This document shows positions 27,050 to 52,000 of a stretch of DNA of 64,000 nucleotides, piece after piece. The notes beneath the pieces are model-generated. The model was not told where the DNA came from. It ran no database searches and saw nothing but the letters and a program-made list of their open reading frames with translations. A program made the translations under genes and the position numbers. Source of the DNA: Corallium rubrum (lineage: Eukaryota; Cnidaria; Anthozoa; Scleralcyonacea; Coralliidae); assembly GCA_964035015.1 (NCBI GenBank), contig OZ036000.1, positions 7,653,259 through 7,717,258 on the forward strand, written 5' to 3'. Each line of letters opens with the position of its first letter. The stretch's first letter is position 1.

Positions 27050-28759
27050 ATGGTACGAACACGGGGTGATAATACTGGTAGAAGAGGTATGTATTGGTTA
27101 TATTCGTACATATTGTATTGTGAATATTGAATGCGAATTCTATATGCATCCTTTTTACGGTCGCGATAAGTGATAAATAGGGGAAGAAGCAAGCAACGAA
27201 GGTAATAATCGAAATATAGTAAGGTTAGATATACTGCCGGAACAGAGAACGTAGGAGTCTAACGTTTCGAGCGAAGGCCCTATTATATTAATATAGCAAC
27301 GAAGATAGCTTGCTTGGCGCCTGGGTATACAGAAAGATATAGCTTACAGTATCTAATCTTTTTTTTATTATTATTAATGACAGTAGTCGCCGCTAAAGCT
27401 CCTCGGAAGCAGCTTGGTGGTGGAGGAGGATCTTCTTCTAGTAATGTGTTAGGTTCCCCTGGTGCTAAAGACAAGACCTGTGGCGGCAATCCAGTGAGAT
27501 GGACCCCAACACCTTCGTGGCAGAAAGGTAAATAAATGACAAAGTTTTACTCTTTGCGGAATCACAGTACTAAATCCTTGTTTGAAACCCATGGCTGCCT
27601 GAGCCGGCCAAAGACGATTTTACAGTACTTGTCGAAGGGAAAGCCCTCGCCAAGACCAGGAAAGAATCTCCCTTCAGCCAAAAGGTTAATAAAATTTAGT
27701 TAGGGTTTATTTTGATATTTGAACCAGCGGAAATGGCAACAATCATATGGCATTGCAATTTTAATATTCTAAAATATGAAATGACCATTTCATTAAAGTG
27801 TTTGTCAGGTTTTTAATTTGTTCTCTGCTTTGTTGAATGGGAGAGGTACCTTGGTAAAGGGTTTTGAAAATACCTTAACACTTTTCTGGACTACCAAGTT
27901 TGGAATCTTGTGGCAGGGTGTCTGGTTCCTTCCCTGAAGAGGATTGATTTTTAGATGCCCACAGATGGATTGTGGTGTTTTTCAAAAAAAAATATCTTAG
28001 TAAAAACACATTTTATAGGGTAACATTATGGTGCTTCTAGATAAAGATTGTTATACCAATAAAGCAGAATTTGGGAACAGTTTTAAATATGGGATTATTT
28101 TAATGGTAAAATTCATCATTTTGTAAATTCATCATCCAATTGTGTAATACCCTTGTGGTATTACAGTATTTAGGACTACACTACACTCGTAAAAACACAC
28201 AAGCTGTTACAGACCTGCAAGCAAGTTGTTACAAGGCTGTCACTGTCACGTGTTTGCACTGGCTGTCCCAGTCTGTTAACATGTCTGTAACAGGTTGTTG
28301 ACAACTTGTAACAAGGCTGATGACTCCAACAGACTGATGACAAGTTGTTCCAACAACCTGTTACTGCTTTGCACTCAACAAGTTGTTAACAGATTGATGC
28401 TAACAAGGTTGTACCAGCTTGTTGAATGAACAGCATTGTTCACAACTTGTTCCCAGCCTTGCTACAAGCCTGTTGTGAACACATCCTGTTGACAAGCTGT
28501 CAACACATGTGTACAGTACTGTACATAATTTGTTATTCTAGTATTATACTAAAAATATTTCAAATGTATTTTAGGCATTGGAACTTTTTTCCTAAAACCT
28601 GGTGAAGATGAACAAAATTCTTCAGCTAATGGGGAGAACTCACCTGCATCAAGTGGTAATCCTGTACCAAGTATTGTCGAGGATTCTACATCTGCACCAA
28701 CTTCTTCCAATGTAGAAGAATGTTCATCTGGTACCAACATCACTTCGTCAGAAGATTAA
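27050..28759 (+). CDS. PCLAF: PCNA-associated factor PCLAF (PAF15), 3 exons
   Basis: Exons 27050-27086, 27384-27527 and 28575-28759 (stop TAA) join in phase to 121 residues; the human protein has 111. The start is supported by MVRTRGD, the conserved N terminus. Residues 13-24 are VVAAKAPRKQLG; residues 46-66 carry the family core GGNPV...PTPSWQKG and the PIP box Q59-x2-I62-x2-F65-F66, split by intron 2. PCLAF is an intrinsically disordered nuclear protein that threads through the PCNA clamp and is mono-ubiquitinated during S phase. The tail is Ser/Glu/Asn-rich, without a clear KEN box. Of the two human ubiquitin-acceptor lysines (K15, K24), the first corresponds to Arg12 and the second to Lys21, with an additional Lys17. 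Confidence 0.92.
28186..28512. repeat. ACAAGTTGT-rich repeat in PCLAF intron 2
   Basis: Begins CTCGTAAAAACACACAAGCTG and continues with many imperfect ACAAGTTGT/CAACAGGTTGT blocks. Similar material with a CGCGTAAAAACG edge occurs at about 44750-45330, 53080-53240 and 63620, so it is a dispersed family. Confidence 0.65.
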
Positions 28760-30232
28760 CTTTGACAACTATGTACCCTCAAATTAGCTGTTTCAGTTTT
28801 TCTTTCCAACATCCAAAAAGAGCCAGCCATGGTCATTTCAAGTCCATTTTCAACATGTGCTCAAGCCAGGACAAAAGAATATATTTGTATATTAGTTTTT
28901 TATCATAATTATCAAACAGTTCCACAGTCAATAATAATCTACTTTTTTTACTAGCTTATTGTCTGTAAATACGTTTAATGAACATCTTGGTTTATAGGTA
29001 GAAAAATAGAGGCCACAAAAAAAAGAGAGAAAAAATAGTTTAGTTGGTTGATGCTATTAAACAATCAGACAACTTACCCTTGTGTCTATACTGGATAACC
29101 CTTTCACTTGTAATCTTAACTCCCCCCCCCTCCCCTCAAACATCCACCCTCGTAAGGTAAGGTGGAAATTATGTCACTGGTGTTTGGAAGCACTCCTCTC
29201 ACATGTGACCAAGGTGAAATTTTAATCAGATAGTGCATTGAGCAGGAATTGAACCTTGGTTCCAGAGGTGAAAGGCAGACACTAACCACTGTCTCACCAA
29301 CAACCTATTGTGATATTACAGTACTGTAAAAGCTGTAGAATATAACAGTTTATAAAATAATATGTTATACCACTTTATAAAATAACATGTATACCACTTT
29401 TGAAAAGCTAAAAACACTCGCCTATGGCTCGTGTTTTGTTACGCTTTTCTCCAGTCTCACAAATTATTTCCTGTGTGTTTGGATCAGAGTATCCAAACAT
29501 GAAAAACCATTTGGTATTTCTTTAATTCAACATGAATCCTTTCCCATGCATGATTGCAGTATAAAAATTTCAACGTTACTGTACATTACACTAGTCATCA
29601 GTCTGAATTGTTTATTTGATGAAATATGATAAATTACAAATACACACAACATACAATTGAATGATGTTGTAGGCACTAAAGATCTAGATCAGTGAAACTG
29701 TCATGGTCCCCGTTATTGACCAGTCTCACCCAATGCTGAATGATTGAATGTCATTTGCTAAAAAATATTCCTTAAATTTCTATGCATTTGTACAGTTACA
29801 AAGTGATCTTAAAACATAGCTCCAGTCACCATTCAACCTGTGATTCGCATTCTGAGTTCTGTTTGTTACTGGCATTAATTTTGTATGTCTCCATCTAACC
29901 GCTTCATGGATAACAGAATTTAAAACTTTCACAATTCTCTAAGCTCTAAATTGTGACCCGCAAATCTAGATTACTGGGTGCCATCGTCTACTGCTTCACA
30001 CAAAAAATGTTTTGGTGAATTCTCATACTGGAATAAAAAAATTAGTTTATTTTATCCCATGTATAACATTGGTAAAAAGACCTTTCTTCTGTACATTATA
30101 TCTTACAACCTCTTCTATTCTCTTGGTACACCCAGTTCCCCATGACCAGCCATGAGAAATCCACACTTTTTTGCTTTCATTCTTCTGGAAGCAGGACAAA
30201 GAAATTGTTCCCCTTTTTCATTTTTTCTACAG
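28760..30232. other. Convergent intergenic region, PCLAF to casein kinase 1 gamma
   Basis: Contains a SINE (29085-29312), a fragment of the GGATCAGAGTATC repeat (29398-29525) and the 3' flanks of the converging genes. TTTATT at 30046-30051 (AATAAA on the minus strand) is a candidate poly(A) signal for the kinase gene. No gene recognised. Confidence 0.55.
29085..29312 (-). repeat. tRNA-derived SINE
   Basis: The minus strand begins with a decayed tRNA-like head (TTGGTGAGACAGTGGTTAGT, box B-like GGTTCAATTCC). It continues with TGACATAATTTCCACCTTAC-type body sequence and ends near GGGTTATCCAGTATAGACAC. It shares head, order and the TTATCCAGTATA end with the copy at 31776-32050. Confidence 0.65.
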
Positions 30233-42667
<12,435 letters not shown>

Positions 42668-44172
42668 TGTAAACTTTGCCCTAATCCACCAAAGTTGCCA
42701 TCAAGCTAGTATCATCGCAAGCTTATTAACCTTGCAAAAAAAGTTCCGGCGTACGCCTCTCTCGCCGTGCCAGCCTCGCTAATAACCCGCTCAGTCGAGA
42801 GTTTAATATCCAAGTATATCCTCTGCCATCTTTCCTAGATAATATCTTCAACCGATGAAGGTTTAAAAGCACTTTAAAGACACGAAATCCTCAGTTCTCT
42901 TGACGAAAATGTTTATTCTGAACATCGAAATCTTTCGACTCTAGGCCCGCAAAGCATCATTGCCATCCCATAAATCAATGTGAGCTTCAACTCCGGGGGC
43001 GTTGTCCCCTAGCAACGAGCCAAGGTGACGTCTTTTTGGCCGCGGTACAAAACACCAAAATGGATACAACACCGCCTAAAATGACTTAAAAACTTCACAT
43101 TATGAAAACACTTCGTGACATTTAAATAATACCGCATCTAAAGTGTATTTTTAGCTTTATTTTGTATATATCCGTTGAGCTTTTCAGGCGTTTCCATGGT
43201 GATAAATAAAAGTATCTACAGGTATTACCTGGGGGTGCCGCTTGCCAGACTTCCGATTTGTGGATTTATCGCTGACGTTTAATACGTCGACAGGAAAGCG
43301 TTTGGAAATTCTGAGTCTAGGAGAACATATGTTACGGTCCGATAAGCTCGCATTCTGAAATTATAGTTTAGTTTATTGAATAGTTTTCTTGTTAGAGTTG
43401 CTAAAGAGTTTTGTCCATAGTTAATAAAGCTTAAAGCGGCTCCCCATGGTTGCACGGCTGGTTTTGACAATAAACTAGTGATGCCATCAGGACATTGCCT
43501 CAAACTGATAAGGCTGACTTTCTCAGCGTGAACGCTGGCGCCTTTGCCCGTTAAAGAAAAAAATAAACATACAACGAGCTCGCATCTTATGCCGTCAATC
43601 TATGTTTATTGAAGCTTGACTAACGCAGTCTAAACATTAAATAATAAATTATGGCTCGAAGCGCTAAATTGAAATTTGTTTCAGTTAATACAAAATTTCC
43701 ACTTTATGACGTTGCGCTGATTGGCTATGACGTCACAAGCAATCTGAACGACAGACGATAAATATATATTCTGTGTTTTGAGCCATGACGCGTCCGTTAA
43801 TGCGATTTTAATCTCGGCGTAATCAAGCAGGATGACTAGTATAGATTCTAACTTTTTTTCGAACTGCGGTTGATTTATTTTTAAGGCCTGATTTACCACA
43901 ATAGTTGAGCCGCTGAAAAGGTCTGAGTCATAAGTCAGAGAGGGAATACCCCCTCCCCCTTCCCACACACACACTTTACATACAATTACTCATTAATAAC
44001 GATAGACATTTATACAATTGTACGTCATCCAGCAGCCATACATGCGTACAAATCTCACAGTTTGTCAACACGATGTGTTCGCAACAAGCCGAACTGCTGT
44101 AACAATGTTGTTATTTCATGCCGAACGCCAGACAATTTTACTGGCGGTGAACGGGTTTCAGGACATTAAAAA

Positions 44173-44735
44173 ATTAAGTTTGTCTAATGTGAAAGAACTC
44201 TTACATGTAAAATTGTAATAAAAGATCTTTTACAATTTTTTTGTATCTTTCTTCGTTTTCAAGATATTCCAGTTTGTTTGATATGTAAATTAGATGGTCT
44301 CTGACATCAAGAGCAAGCAAAATCAGTTATATCTCGAAGTTTGTTTAACAAAATAACTTGAAACTGTGCGCATAAAATTTGTTTGCCCTGTGACAGTGAA
44401 CATTTTATGTTGAGCAATCATAGAGGTGTAAGTGATTTTGACCCCGTTTACACTTGAGCAAAAGTTTCCGGGATTCACGTTGTTTTTTATTCCCATGAGA
44501 ATGAACAACAATGTGAATCCGGATACTTTTGCTCTAGTGTAAACGGGGTCTTTGTAATGTATGAAAATACTGTACCCTGGTCCTGACGTCAGAGATTATC
44601 TAATTTACATATCTATCAAACAAACTGAAATATTTTAAAAACGAAAAAAGATACAAAAAAGTTGCAAAAGATCTTCTAATACAATTTTACGAGTTCTTTC
44701 AAATTTGACAAACTTCATTTTTATTGCCAATGTCC
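44173..44735. mobile_element. Foldback MITE with a second MITE nested inside
   Basis: Arms GAAAGAACTCTTACATGTAA/AATTTTACGAGTTCTTTC, with inner GTTTGTTTGATATGTAAATT and ACATATCTATCAAACAAACT. This is the same plan as the foldback family at 2719, 11284 and 13480. The loop is occupied by the element 44440-44550. Confidence 0.7.
44440..44550. mobile_element. MITE with GACCCCGTTTACAC ends, nested
   Basis: GACCCCGTTTACACTTGAGC is inverted at 44531-44550. Inner arms GGATTCACGTTGTT/ACAATGTGAATCC make almost the whole 111 bp a hairpin. Confidence 0.8.
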
Positions 44736-44971
44736 TTTAAGCTACATGCTAGCTACAAGCTTGTTGTACATGTTCCCACTGTAGAGTAACTAACTGGGAA
44801 CAACAATCAAAATATGGGAACAAGCAGTGTGAACAAATCCTGATATCGTAGCTTGTTGATAACAGCCGTCAAATCTCTACGTAAAATTGTTCGAACAGCG
44901 CTCTGGAACAATGCTGCTGCGGGTTGTGACAAGTTGTGCGTTTTTACGCGTGTACTTTGCAACAAGAATAA

Positions 44972-45147
44972 GACCCCGTTTACCCGATGCCGGTACAATT
45001 TGAAAACGGAACAAAATCATGCCGGTATGCAAATACAGCACATAACATTTCATGTTATTTTTGTGCCGGTATCGTGTAAACGCAAGGCATAAACGGCATG
45101 ATTTTGTTCCGTTTTCAAATTGTACCGGCATCGTGTAAACGGCGTCT
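44972..45147. mobile_element. MITE with CGTTTAC ends
   Basis: GACCCCGTTTACCCGATGCC, ATTTGAAAACGGAACAAAAT and their inverses at 45090-45147 form long arms. The outer ends match the GTTTACAC family at 44440, 55203 and 63473. Confidence 0.8.
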
Positions 45148-45918
45148 AAGATGTCCGCAAATTTGTTACAAATTGTTGTAATAAACAAGCCTGTTGTCTC
45201 AGATTGTTTATTTGTAGCAAATTAAATGCCATACAACTAACAAGCTTGTAGTAGCCTCGTAAAATAACGCTACTGTTTGTTACATATACAATTTGTACAA
45301 TTTTACGTAGAGATTTGACGGCTGTATATGTCGTCCAATAATTAGACGAATTTTCTTATTGCCTTATTATTTTTGTTTCCACGCAATTGGTGCAATTACG
45401 TCAACCCCATCACGTTTAAAGAACTAATAAACAACACAAGGTCAATTGAGAAAAAAAGACGAATCAATTAGTGGTTATAAATATTGATTGTTTTTTTGAC
45501 AAGCTACGTGTTACGGTTGCAGATAACATCGCCAGGATCTTAAAAAAATTATCATTTTCAATCGGTCACGTCGACCATGAGTCGTGTAACAAGAAACAGG
45601 AAAGCTGAATTCGCATTTTCGCCCTCAAAAGCCTTTTCCAGTTTCCACGGCCGTTTCCGAGAAAACTGGCATTTGAAAGAATCAACGTGTCCTCTCACTT
45701 TGAATTCAGGATTATCTTGAATTGTCAAATGGTCAAGAATTCAGGATTATCTGAAGGCTAGAAGACTTCTATCTCCCACATGTTAAACTAGAAAGAATAT
45801 AATACAGTAGGGGTGTGGTGGTCGGGGTATGAGAGGTGGGACTTTCTTCCGACCCGGAGGGTTGTGGTTAAGTTTAGGGCCACCGGGGGTTGTGGTTAGG
45901 TTTAGCCGTTTAGGGAGC

Positions 45919-46251
45919 ACCGCTGCTAAACGTTTGCGCATGCGTGAATTCGCTGAGTAAACATTGCAAGAGAAGTGGGAGACAGCTAAGACTAAGTAAG
46001 ACTCGACTTTTCATTTGTGTTTTAAAAAAAGGGTAAAGAACGGGGGGTAAATTCAGAATATGTTACAATATTGACAAAGAAGCCATGCACAAATTACCTA
46101 CCTTATCTTTTTGGTAGTATGCTTATAATTTTCACTTTTGTGTCGGACTCTCGGACCAGTCCAAATATTTCAGTGTTTTCCCGCCCTTTTTCTGAGGACG
46201 AGCCTGGGACGAGCTCGGACGTCGCGCATGCGCAAAACGTTTGGCAGCGGT
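45919..46251 (+). mobile_element. Non-autonomous DNA element, copy 1 (ACCGCTGCTAAACG ends)
   Basis: ACCGCTGCTAAACGTTTGCG at the left and CGTTTGGCAGCGGT at the right are imperfect TIRs. The 333 bp between resemble the copy at 51679-52009 in opposite orientation (shared TTGACAAAGAAGCCATGCAC and AATATTTCAGTGTTTTCC). Confidence 0.75.
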
Positions 46252-46621
46252 GTTGGGTCGGGGTGGGGGGTGGGGATTTCATTTCTTTAATATTCAGGAT
46301 AATCCTGAATTCTAGATGACAGGATATGCTGAAAGAATATAATTATCTATGTCCGCCCCAAGCCCCTCGAGCGCCCCCAATCTACGATGCCGTAATATTA
46401 ATTTAAAAAGAAAAGGGGAGTCGTCTAGTTTAATATGAGCTTATTTCTAGGATGTTAATTACATTGGAAGTATATATGTTTTTGATTAGCTAGGGAATTT
46501 ATATTTGACGACGTGAAAATCAGAGTGGAGACGTTTACGATAATTCCAAATCGCGCGCGCGTCACCTTTAAAGACTCTGGGGATGAAGTTACCGGTTTGC
46601 GTAATAAGCATCTCCAATTTT

Positions 46622-46762
46622 GGTATAGAGCATTTTCACTCACGTGATCGGTGGCCCATTGGGGTGGTGAAACAATACGAAATATTTGAATAAGAAAGAG
46701 CTAATTCCCATACTGTACACCAATATGGCCGCCGTGACGTAAGATGAAAACGCTCTATACTT
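46622..46762. mobile_element. MITE, TATAGAGC ends
   Basis: TATAGAGCATTTTCA and TGAAAACGCTCTATA close 141 bp. The right end abuts the first unit of the tandem array that follows. Confidence 0.6.
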
Positions 46763-47491
46763 CGATTATATTTATCAGACAAATAATGACTCAATTTCTT
46801 AGGCGTAGTCTCACTACACTCCAATCTTGGTATACTTCGATTATATTGATCAAAGATAAATAATGACTCAATTTCTTAGGCGTAGTCTAACTACACTCCA
46901 ATCTTGGTATACTTCGATTGTATTCATCAAAAACAAATGACCCAATTTCTTAAGCGTAGTCCAACTCCAATCTTGGTATACTTCGATTGTATTCATCAAA
47001 GATAAATAATGACTCAATTTCTTTGGCGTAGTCTAACTACACTCCAATCTTGGTATACTTCGATGCTATTTATCAAAGACAAATAATGACTCAATCTCTC
47101 AGGCGTAGTCTAACTAATCTTGGCATACTTCGATTATATTCATCAAAGACAAATAATGACTCAATTTCTTAGGCGTAGTCTAACGACAGTCCAATCTTGG
47201 TATACTTCGATTATATTCATCAAAGAAAAATAATGACTCAATTTCTTAGGCGTAGTCCAACTACACTCCAATCTTGGTATACTTCGATTATATTCATCAA
47301 AGAAAAATAATGACTCAATTTCTTAGGCGTAGTCTAACTACAGTCCAATCTTGGTATACTTCGATTGTATTCATCAAAGACAAATAATGACCCAATTTCT
47401 TAGGCGTAGTCTAACTAATCTTGGTATACTTCGATTGTATTCATCAAAGAAAAATAATGACTCAATTTCTTAAGCGTAGTTCTAACTACAC
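46755..47491. repeat. ~75-bp tandem array at the 3' end of the nicotinic receptor gene
   Basis: About ten units built on CTTGGTATACTTCGATTATA, ATGACTCAATTTCTTAGGCG and TAGTCTAACTACACTCCAA, spaced 69-77 bp. The last unit (ending about 47491) reads TAGTTCTAACTACACTCATT and includes the receptor stop codon (47482-47484) and its final codons. The array therefore forms the 3' UTR side of the gene. Confidence 0.9.
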
Positions 47492-48989
47492 TCATTACAA
47501 CCGTCAAGGCCACTCCGTGATGGGATTTGCAAGTAGAAACTCATGACTGAAATTGAGACGGTGACAGCAAAGAGAATGAAAAAGAAACGATCGAGAATAA
47601 TGGCTGCAAAATGCCACTGTTCCCTCTTGTTCTCAGCAATCGCTTCCTGTCTCTTCTCTTCCTCGTACCTTTCCATTATATCAACGATCGTTTGGATATT
47701 AGCTTCACAGCCATTCAATTCACGGGAGCCTTCCATGGCGTTCGCGTTTGGGGCGAAACTGCTTTGCTTTAAGTAGGAGGTCGAACGCGAGCGTACGGCT
47801 GTTACAGCACCACTGGGACGCCCATTCGGGATCGCGGGACGTCCATTTGGGATCGCATGCCCGTTAGGGCATGTCGTCAATAGAGGGATCTCTACTGCGT
47901 CCAGTCTATCACGTTGCCTTTCCAAATCTTCGTCGCTTTTTGGCGTGTTAATAAAAAACGCGGGGGCCATGATTTTGAAAATGAGATAGTGAAACCAAGC
48001 AGGCATATCCTTGTCACCATGGAAGTAACATCGCGATAGGAATGTCGTCACTAGAAGACACATGGTGATCTCAACGAAGCAGGCCATAGAGAATTTCCCG
48101 ATGAACGGAATGACGAGGGAACTGTTTGGGATGTTCTCGGTAAAGATCAACATGTAGACGGTGAGCCCCAGGAGTACAGTGATGACTAGGGATATCCGTT
48201 CTCCCGAGTCGTGTGGTAAGAGGAAGGCTAGGAGTGTCATTAGATTGAGAATGATACAAGGGATGATGATGTTGTTTAGGTAGAACAAGACCCGACGTTG
48301 CACGTGAACAATGTACGTGATGTCCACAAATGGGTCCGCACAGCACGTGTAGTATTGTGTATTTTTCACGGCCTGCAGCGAAACTAGTCTCCATTCTCCG
48401 TTGGCAGTGTAACGGTCAAGATCAGCTGTGTCTTTCTCCAGTCTCAAATCGAGGACGCTTTTCGTGTAAGACCAGGAACCGAAAGTGATGTTGCATTTCT
48501 GTTCGTCAAATGGGAAGTAAGTGATGTCGATGGTACAAATGGTCTTAATTTGCGCAGGTGCGAACCACAAGGTTAGACCATCATGATTGAAAACAATCTT
48601 AGTGTCAAACTGGTACATTTCTCCTCCACCTTCGATCCTAAGAAAATGTTAAGTTTTTAGTTTGTGCGGATATGTAAATATAATATAATAACATCAATAT
48701 ATTATAATACCAAGTTTACCCCAGCGATCTGTCTGTCTGTGTTATGCACATATGTCTGCTTGTTTGTTTGTTTGGTTTTTTGTTTGTTTGTTTGTTTGTT
48801 TGTTTGTTTGTTTGTTTGTTTGTTTGTTTGTTTGTTTGTTTGTTTGTTTGTTTGTTTGTTTGTTTGTTTGTTTGTTTGTTTGTTTGTTTGTTTGTTTGTT
48901 TGTTTGTTTGTTTGTTTGTTTGTTTGTTTGTTTCTGTCTGTCTGTGTCTGTTTGTGTACTCGCCTCTTTGTGTGCTTGTCTGTCTGTCG

Positions 48990-49052
<63 letters not shown>

Positions 49053-52000
49053 GACTGGCTGTCTGTCGGCCTGTCCGTCCGTCCGTCCGTCCGTCCGTCC
49101 GTCCGTCCGTCCGTCCGTCTGTCTGTCTGTCTGTCTGTCTGTTGTCTGTGCACTTGGTCTGTCTGCTGTCTGTGTGCTTGTCTGTAACTGTCTGTCTGTG
49201 TACTTGTTTGTTTGTTTGTTTGTTTGTTTGTTTGTTTGTTTGTTTGTTTGTTTGTTTGTTTGTTTGTTTGTTTGTTTGTCTGTCTGTCTGTCTGTCTGTT
49301 TGTTTGTTTGTTTGTTTGTTTGTTTGTTTGTTTGTTTGTTTGTTTGTTTGTTTGTTTGTTTGTTTGTTTGTTTGTTTGTTTGTTTGTTTGTTTGTTTGTT
49401 TGTTTGTTTGTTTGTTTGTTTGTTTGTTTGTTTGTCTGTCTGTTTGCCTGCGTTTGTTTGTTTGTTTGTTTGTTTGTTTGTTTGTTTGTTTGTTTGTTTG
49501 TTTGTTTGTTTGTTTGTTTGTTTGTTTGTTTGTTTGTTTGTTTGTTTGTTTGTTTGTTTGTTTGTTTGTTTGTTTGTTTGTTTGTTTGTTTGTTTGTTTG
49601 TTTGTTTGTTTGTTTGTCTGCTTGATTGTTTGTCTGTCTGTCCGTCCATTTGTCTATTTGCCCTCTATTCGTCTAAACCCTAAATTTAATGAACAATAAA
49701 TAATCCTAAAATTAACCGATGCAAAGTTTCTAATACCCTCATCCGACAGTGCTTTACATTAACTACAAAAGAAGTTAGGATAACGTATATTCTTAAAAAG
49801 TAGTACGTACGTATTATATAGAACAATATCTGGTTTCCAAAAGTAATCTGGACTGATCATGAGTGTCTTCAGTCCTCCATAGTCTGACGCATTCCAGGAA
49901 ATCATATTGTTCGTCCATTTCTGTAAAAAAAAGTATAGTTAAGAAATGGCTCATGGTTTAGCGTGCTCCATCGAGTTTTAGTATACACCCAACCATCGTC
50001 TATTACAAATCCTGCATTCTGATTGGCTACTCAACCGTTGTCTATTCGTGATGGACAACGTTTGAGAAAAATGAAAACAAACCTGAAAAAATATGGCAAT
50101 AAACTCGTTTTGCAGACGTTTCGGAGGAATTTTTTGAGAGTTTGATATAAAATTCTATCCCTGAGAAAGCTAAAAACGCCACAAAATATGGCATGAAGAT
50201 TTTTAATGGTAAGGAAAGAAATACAATTAAACCGTATTTTATTAATTAAATCTGCTTTTACTTGCCGCTCACGAGTGGTTGAATAACACAACATTTTCGT
50301 CAGTTTGCACTAGAAAAACTGTATTTTTTAGAGTAGGTACAGGGTGTATACTAAAACAATTAGACAACTCGTCCTCGTTGTCTATGTGCGAATAGTCAAC
50401 TCAGGCTTCGCCTTCGTTGACTATTCGCTCATAGACAACTTGGACTCGTTGTCTAATTGTTAAATGGAGCACGCACGACAGCCAATCAAAAACGTTACTA
50501 TATCAAAGCTATGTTATAATAGTGAATTCTCGCGGTGAGTCTAGAGCCGGCTGTTCAAAACACAATTAGTTCATGGGTGTTCAAACCTACATAATTTCAC
50601 AGAAGTTTACACGTTGTTAAGAAAGGCTAGAATGCTATAGGATCAGCATAGATAACCAGAAGGCTTCACAGATAGAAGAATTAACAGCATATGGTATAAG
50701 TAAAGTTTTGTTTAATGACGTATTATAGTGACGTCACTATGACGTCGTAGAAAAAGGAAAATCTTATAAATAAGTTTTTTTATTACGTGTAATTCGAATC
50801 TGCTCCGATGCTGTGGACTCTCAAAATATGTATAGGTAATCGCATGGGGCCGAGGAAAATTAAGGTTTAATTTCACGAGTGTTTTCAAAATTTCACAAAA
50901 TTGTCTGAGTCGCGAAGCGACGAGGGTAATTTGTTAGATTTTGAAAACACAAGTGAAATTAAACCTTAATTTTACGAGAACTCGTGCGCGCGATTAGGTG
51001 TTAATAATATGGCGGGCAAAATTATTCAAGAGCTATGTTATGTCCAGAAAATGTAGAAGTAGATGCACCTCATCACGGTCGGCCTTCTTTCTTAGCTTTC
51101 TTTTTGTAAACACATGCAAAAGTTCGTAAATTTTCTGGTGTATTCATTTTCACTAATACTTTACACTCCTTCAATAGTTTAAATTAGTTCATCTGTTTGG
51201 GGTTCACTGTTGCTAAGTAACAAAGCGACCAATCACACGCAAGTACTGATGATCAAGGAACCAATCAAGTGAAAGTAATTTTACTCTAAATTACAAAAAA
51301 ATGTCCTCTTCATTAGCCAATCATATCCAAGTAATTTTGTCGTGTATATTATTAAACAATGTTATATATCAAAAATTACAGAGTCCATTTTTTTTTCCAA
51401 GTTTCTACATGTATTATATATAGTTCAACTAATTTGTGAGTCATATAAATAAGTTTTGTGGAAACACTTTCAAAGAATTAATAATTTGTGAGTCGTTACC
51501 TGTCTCACCCAAACATTACTGGTCAAGATCTGATTCTTGCCATCCTAAAATTAGAACAAAAAATATTAAAACAATTGAGTGTACATATATACTGTGAGTA
51601 ATTCTGACGTCAGTCGTCTGAAAGACGTTGGGTCAAGCTCAAATACTCAGACAGCGTTTCTGAGCCCCAGCCAGGGATACCGCTGCTAAACGTTTTGCGC
51701 ATGCGCGACATCCGAGCTCGTCCTCAGAAAAAGAGCTGGAAAACACTGAAATATTTGGACTGGCCCGACCCAAAAGTTAAAAATACAAGCAAACTACCGA
51801 AAAGATAAGGTAGATAATTTGTGCATGGCTTCTTTGTCAATATTGTAACATATTCTGAAATTACCCCTTCGTAATTTTCTTTAAACCCTTTTTTTAAAAC
51901 ACAAATGAATAGTCGAGTCTTACTTAGTCTTCGCTGTCTGAGTGTCGCCACGGCTTCTCTTGATGTTTATTCTAGCGAATTCACGCACGCGCAAACGTTT

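Larger units (their letters stand above)
42668..47481. other. Intergenic region upstream of CK1 gamma and downstream of the nicotinic receptor
   Basis: 42668-43200 should hold the CK1 gamma promoter and 5' UTR; GTTGTCCCCTAGCAAC (43001-43016) is a poor X-box look-alike. One unassigned minus frame (43279-43503) has no recognised domain. The rest is MITEs, the ACAAGTTGT repeat family and the tandem array at the receptor 3' end. Confidence 0.6.

Noticed and set aside
43001..43016. X-box-like GTTGTCCCCTAGCAAC upstream of CK1 gamma
   Set aside because: Spacer between half-sites is 4 bases instead of 1-3 and the adjacent kinase is not a ciliary gene.
43279..43503. Minus-strand frame (GITSLLSKPAVQPWGAALSF ...)
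   Set aside because: Looks somewhat protein-like but has no recognised domain, start or splice partner; left unannotated.
48664..49683. Long open frames (up to 339 residues) on both strands
   Set aside because: They are translations of TTTG/TGTC microsatellite; no start context, domain or splice logic.
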